DNA of 8,934 nucleotides. Origin: Verrucomicrobiota bacterium. Its GTDB lineage: Bacteria > Verrucomicrobiota > Verrucomicrobiia > Chthoniobacterales > UBA10450. The position numbers and the translations under genes were made by a program. The notes under the pieces were generated by a model. The model was not told where the DNA came from. It was given only the letters and a program-made list of their open reading frames with translations, and did not search any database. Positions within the stretch are counted from its first letter, which is position 1. Every line of letters begins with the position of its first letter. Below, one piece after another: positions 5,309 through 8,934 of the stretch. Location of the stretch: positions 1 through 8,934 of the forward strand of contig QHOM01000163.1 in NCBI GenBank assembly GCA_003218785.1. Direction: 5' to 3'.

Positions 5309-8300
5309 ATGGAAACTATCGTCTTTCTCCTGTTGCTTGGCATCGCCGTCTGTTTCGTGTTGCCTCTGGTCGCAATTGCAAAGGCGGCTGGCGCGCGGCG
5401 CTCCGTCGAAGATTTCGAAGCCAGATTGCGCAGTCTGGAAGCGGAGCTGCAACTGTTAAGGCACGCACCAGGAGAGCCGGAGACAGAGCGGCCATTTGCC
5501 GCAGAAAAGGAAACGGCAGAAGGAGAGCCTTTCGTTTCGCCGCCGATTGTAAAGTCTCCGGAGGTACGCCCCGCTTCGGTTCCGCCGCCATTACCAAAGG
5601 AAGTCCTGGCTGCTGCGGCATCTGTGTCACCGCCGGCGCCTCCTCAACCGCCCTCTGCCGCGCTGCCAGCGCCACAACCTTCGCTACCCGCAATCAACTG
5701 GGAACAGTTTATGGGTGCAAAACTGTTCGCATGGATTGGCGGGCTGGCGCTGTTCCTCGGCGTGGCGTTTTTCGTGAAGTACTCGTTCGAGCACAATCTA
5801 ATTCCGCCGGAAATGCGCGTGGCAATCGGTTTCGTGGTCGGGCTGGCGTTGGTCGTTGGCAGCCTTGCACTGAAGCGGAAGGAGAACGTGGTCACGTCGC
5901 AAACGCTTTGCGCGACCGGCATCCTTATTCTGTACGCTGTCACTTTCGCCTGCCGGTCGTTTTATCATTTCGCGTTTTTCGGATTGGTTCCGACGTTGCT
6001 CTTGATGGCGCTGATCACAGCGGTCGCGTTTCTGCTCGCGGTGCGTCTCAATGCGGTCGCGGTGGGTATTCTCGGCATGGCTGGCGGTTTTCTCACGCCA
6101 ATACTGCTTTCAACCGGACAGGATAATCCGCCTGGTCTTTTCGGTTACATCGCGCTCCTCGATATCGGTCTCTTGATGGTCGCGCGCAGGAAGGAATGGA
6201 TTGCGCTGCCGGTTCTCGGCGCGGTTGGAACCGTGCTCATGCAGATCGGGTGGGTCTCGCAATTTTTCCTGCGCGAGGAATACTTTCTTGGCAACAAAGT
6301 CCTTGTGTCGATGGCGATTTTTCTCGGCTTCGAACTTCTCTTTTGTGCGGCTCCAATTTCAACAAAACGCAGATCGAAATCGGAAAGCGCTCTCTCGGCT
6401 GCTGCGCTCGGGATGGGCGGGGCCGCGATACTCTGGGGTTTTTATTTTCTCTCGTTTCAGGCTTTTGGGAATCGGCCGGCGCTATTGCTGAGCTACATCT
6501 TTCTCGCGGATATCGGCTTGCTTGCGATTGTCTTCATGAAAGAAAAACTCGCGGCAGTGAGCACCGTCACCGGTCTGGCCCTCTTCGTGTTTTTCGCCAT
6601 CTGGACCGCGTGGTACCTTGCGACACAAAATCTCTACGCGGCACTTGCGGCCTTTTTCGTGTTCGCGCTGCTGCACTCAGCGGCCCCGCTAGTCCTGCAA
6701 TGCACGCGCAAGATCGATGTCCGCTGGTGGGGTTATCTGTTTCCCGCACTTGCGCTCGTGCTGGTCTTGATGCCAATCTTCAACTTACCGGAAGTTTCAT
6801 TCGTAGTTTGGCCGCTGGTGTTCTGTGTAGATCTGCTGGCCATTCTTTTGGCAATCGCCACCGGAACTCTGTTATCAATCTTGATCGTTTTGTTGCTTAC
6901 GTTTGTCGTAATCGGCGGATGGATTTTCCGAATCCCGATCCAGCTCACTGGGTTGCCAACTTCACTCTTCCTTCTCGGAGGTTTCGCCATTTTCTTTATG
7001 CTCGTGGCGGTCTGGGCGTGCCGCCAACTGCTCACTAGCGCGGGAGTGACGAGTACGACGCGAGGAAGATTGTTCGGTGCTGTTACCGATCCGGCAAATT
7101 TCGCGGTCCAACTTCCCGCCTTATCCGCGACGCTCCCTTTTCTTCTGCTGATTATGGTGGCGTTGCGGCTTCCGCTGTTGAATCCCTCGCCAGTATTTGG
7201 CCTGGCGCTCTTGTTCGTCGTTCTCCTTCTCGGCATGGCGAAAATATTTTCGCTCGACTTGCTCCCAGCGGTCGGTCTCGGATCGACACTTGCTTTAGAA
7301 TACGCCTGGCATATCGCGCGCTTCAATCCCGATCGCGCCCTGCCGCCGCTCGCCTGGTACATTGGATTTACTGCAGTGTTCACGATTTTTCCGTTCCTGT
7401 TCTATCGACAATTCGCCGCTAAAACAATGCCTTGGGCGACGGCTGCGCTGGCTGCGCCGTTGCATTTCTTCCTCGTCTATGATGTGATTCGCACCAGTTA
7501 TCCCAGCGGCATGCTGGGCTTGGTGCCGGCGGCGTTCGCTGTGCTGGCGCTGCTTGGGCTCATCGTTCTTTTGAAACGCATGCCGGCACAAAGCCCGACG
7601 CGAAATGCGCAGCTCGCATTGTTTGGCGGCGCTGCGTTGTTTTTCATCACGCTTATTTTTCCGATTCAATTCGACCGGCAATGGATCACTCTTGGCTGGG
7701 CCCTTGAAGGCGCCGCTCTCTGCTGGTTGTTCCATCGTGTGCCGCATCCGGGTTTGCGCCTTGTGGGAACTGCTCTGCTGGCGACTGCGTTTGTGCGGCT
7801 CGCGCTAAACCCCGCAGTCCTCAGTTATCACGCCCGTTCCGCAACGCCGATCATCAATTGGTACCTCTATACCTATGGCATCGTGACTATCTCCCTCTTC
7901 GCTGCCGCGCGACTTCTTGCGCAGCCGCGAAATCTTGTCCTCGGCCGCAACGCGCAGCCGCTGCTTTACTCGCTTGGCACGATTCTCGCGTTTCTGTTGT
8001 TAAACATCCAGATTGCCGATTACTTCAGCCGGCCGGGCGTGGCGGCGCTCACATTCCAATTTTCTGGAAACTTCGCGCGCGACATGAGTTACAGCATCGC
8101 GTGGGCGTCGTTCGCGCTGTTGCTCCTAATCATTGGAATCCGTCAAACCGCAAGGCCGGTGCGATATGCGGGTCTGGGATTGCTTGGCGTCACTGTCCTC
8201 AAACTTTTCCTGCACGATCTCTCGCAGTTGGAGCAGCTTTATCGAATTGCCGCGTTCATCGTCGTCGCAATCATCGCGATCATCGCGTCTTTTCTCTATC

Positions 8301-8338
8301 AGCGCTTTCTCGGTCTTTCGGCAAAGCAGACCCAATGA
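5309..8338 (+). CDS. DUF2339 polytopic membrane protein
   Basis: The 1009-residue product has an N-terminal membrane segment (about 3-24), a short coiled coil (about 33-52) and a Pro/Ala-rich linker (about 75-128). The signature NWEQFMGAKLFAWIGGLALF then starts the core at residue 130. About 30 hydrophobic segments follow, covering nearly the whole length. The end, VLKLFLHDLSQLEQLYR followed by a last helix and YQRF, is the typical DUF2339 C-terminus. Length fits the family. Its biochemical role is unknown; it belongs in the inner membrane. The ATG at 5309 has no Shine-Dalgarno site (CCTTAATTT precedes it), but no better in-frame start exists nearby. The stop overlaps the next gene's start as ATGA, so the two are probably translationally coupled. 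The LysR remnant upstream is divergent and may once have regulated it. Confidence 0.9.
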   Translation: METIVFLLLLGIAVCFVLPLVAIAKAAGARRSVEDFEARLRSLEAELQLLRHAPGEPETERPFAAEKETAEGEPFVSPPIVKSPEVRPASVPPPLPKEVLAAAASVSPPAPPQPPSAALPAPQPSLPAINWEQFMGAKLFAWIGGLALFLGVAFFVKYSFEHNLIPPEMRVAIGFVVGLALVVGSLALKRKENVVTSQTLCATGILILYAVTFACRSFYHFAFFGLVPTLLLMALITAVAFLLAVRLNAVAVGILGMAGGFLTPILLSTGQDNPPGLFGYIALLDIGLLMVARRKEWIALPVLGAVGTVLMQIGWVSQFFLREEYFLGNKVLVSMAIFLGFELLFCAAPISTKRRSKSESALSAAALGMGGAAILWGFYFLSFQAFGNRPALLLSYIFLADIGLLAIVFMKEKLAAVSTVTGLALFVFFAIWTAWYLATQNLYAALAAFFVFALLHSAAPLVLQCTRKIDVRWWGYLFPALALVLVLMPIFNLPEVSFVVWPLVFCVDLLAILLAIATGTLLSILIVLLLTFVVIGGWIFRIPIQLTGLPTSLFLLGGFAIFFMLVAVWACRQLLTSAGVTSTTRGRLFGAVTDPANFAVQLPALSATLPFLLLIMVALRLPLLNPSPVFGLALLFVVLLLGMAKIFSLDLLPAVGLGSTLALEYAWHIARFNPDRALPPLAWYIGFTAVFTIFPFLFYRQFAAKTMPWATAALAAPLHFFLVYDVIRTSYPSGMLGLVPAAFAVLALLGLIVLLKRMPAQSPTRNAQLALFGGAALFFITLIFPIQFDRQWITLGWALEGAALCWLFHRVPHPGLRLVGTALLATAFVRLALNPAVLSYHARSATPIINWYLYTYGIVTISLFAAARLLAQPRNLVLGRNAQPLLYSLGTILAFLLLNIQIADYFSRPGVAALTFQFSGNFARDMSYSIAWASFALLLLIIGIRQTARPVRYAGLGLLGVTVLKLFLHDLSQLEQLYRIAAFIVVAIIAIIASFLYQRFLGLSAKQTQ

Positions 8339-8934
8339 AATTCGGATCGACGGTTCGCGGGTCGAGCAAGTTGACCGCAGGTCTTCTGCTCGCAGCGTTT
8401 TTGTTTGTCGGACCGCTTCGCGCATTGACGCCTAACGAATGGCGATTCAGCCAAGCCATCGATGTACCAGCGAACGGATTGATTCGCGTAAATTTGCCGG
8501 CCGAAACGCTCGATGTTGCGCGTCCCGATCTTGGAGATGTGCGCATATTAGACAGTGCAGGGCGCGAAGTACCTTTTCTGATCGATCGGCCGATGCCTCG
8601 ACGCGAATCTGCGCTGCGTTCGCAGGAATTACGCACTGCGCTCGAGCCAGCGGCCACCCAGATTACGTTAACGACAGGAACAAAATCATTGCTCAAAGGC
8701 GTGACCTTCGAAACGCCTCCAGGCAGTGAATTCATTAAAGCAGTGCGAGTGGAAGGTTCGCATGACAGCGCAACGTGGCTCCAGCTCGCGAGCGACAAAC
8801 CGATTTTTAGGATGGCAGGCGGCGCAGCGAATCCAAGTGTTTCCTTCCCCGAGGGGATCTGGGAATTTCTACGCCTCACGATCGACGATAGCCGCACGGC
8901 TGCGGTGCCGTTCACGGGTGTGCTGTTGCAGGTC
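8335..8934 (+). CDS. DUF3999 secreted/periplasmic protein (3' end outside window)
   Basis: The ATG at 8335 overlaps the stop of the DUF2339 gene by 4 nt. Exactly 200 codons are visible and the frame is open to the edge. A Sec signal peptide is clear: MKFGSTVRGSSKL, core LLLAAFLFVG, cleavage after L-R-A (about residue 30). The mature part starts with W-RFSQAIDVP then LIRVNLPAETLDVARPDLGDVRILDSAGREVPFLI, which is the DUF3999 beginning (a beta-rich domain with D-V-R-I-x-D and G-x-E-V-P). A second beta domain follows with TWLQLASD and FLRLTIDD, carbohydrate-binding-like in pattern. DUF3999 proteins commonly sit beside DUF2339 and may form an envelope complex with it. The function is not known. 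A C-terminal membrane anchor, usual in the family, would lie outside the window. Confidence 0.85.
   Translation, partial: MKFGSTVRGSSKLTAGLLLAAFLFVGPLRALTPNEWRFSQAIDVPANGLIRVNLPAETLDVARPDLGDVRILDSAGREVPFLIDRPMPRRESALRSQELRTALEPAATQITLTTGTKSLLKGVTFETPPGSEFIKAVRVEGSHDSATWLQLASDKPIFRMAGGAANPSVSFPEGIWEFLRLTIDDSRTAAVPFTGVLLQV

Noticed and set aside
5316..8425. Several 60-280 codon frames on both strands inside the DUF2339 gene
   Set aside because: They are shadows of a large, clearly recognisable membrane protein, with Arg/Pro/Ser-rich compositions typical of out-of-frame translation.
8280..8915. Minus-strand 211-codon frame
   Set aside because: It is antisense to the DUF3999 gene, whose signal peptide and domain pattern are clear, and the antisense product has no recognisable feature.

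Overview
The window looks like chromosomal DNA from a soil-type Verrucomicrobiota bacterium (Chthoniobacterales / 'Candidatus Udaeobacter'-like). This is an inference. It rests on a secreted protein joining YadA-like head repeats to a peptidase-S74 chaperone domain, on a LysR remnant of a type I associate with Verrucomicrobiota, and on moderate-to-high GC with few clear Shine-Dalgarno sites. No database search was possible.

Positions 1-4607 form an accessory region of small genes, remnants and repeats. On the minus strand are a secreted YadA-repeat/S74 protein (cut by the left edge), a small DUF2188-like protein (gene A), and a headless S74 remnant paralogous to the first gene. Next comes a plus-strand ribbon-helix-helix protein whose stop overlaps a 30-codon ORF. 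A minus-strand pair follows: a second, longer DUF2188-like paralog (gene B) and a 147-residue protein with an RHH-like helix pair. Two overlapping plus-strand ORFs, each with a possible helix-turn-helix, come next. The stretch 4125-4486 has no credible gene. It ends at a minus-strand 40-nt 5' half of a tRNA-Arg that stops just after the anticodon loop. I read this as a possible old integration or deletion junction.

Positions 4608-5215 carry a LysR-type regulator pseudogene (minus strand). Its DNA-binding domain and extreme C-terminus survive, but about a third of the middle is missing and the two parts are in different frames. The short divergent region 5216-5308 holds a 13-bp palindrome and a nested dyad symmetry.

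Positions 5309-8934 look like ordinary core DNA: a 1009-residue polytopic DUF2339 membrane protein whose stop overlaps the start of a secreted DUF3999 protein that runs off the right edge. These two families often occur as a pair. Their function is unknown, but they probably act together at the cell envelope.

I did not find a clear new defence or metabolic system. The most unusual content is the S74 module duplication, the paired DUF2188-like paralogs with a GTCC/GGAC inverted-repeat cluster at one start, and the half tRNA beside a deleted regulator.
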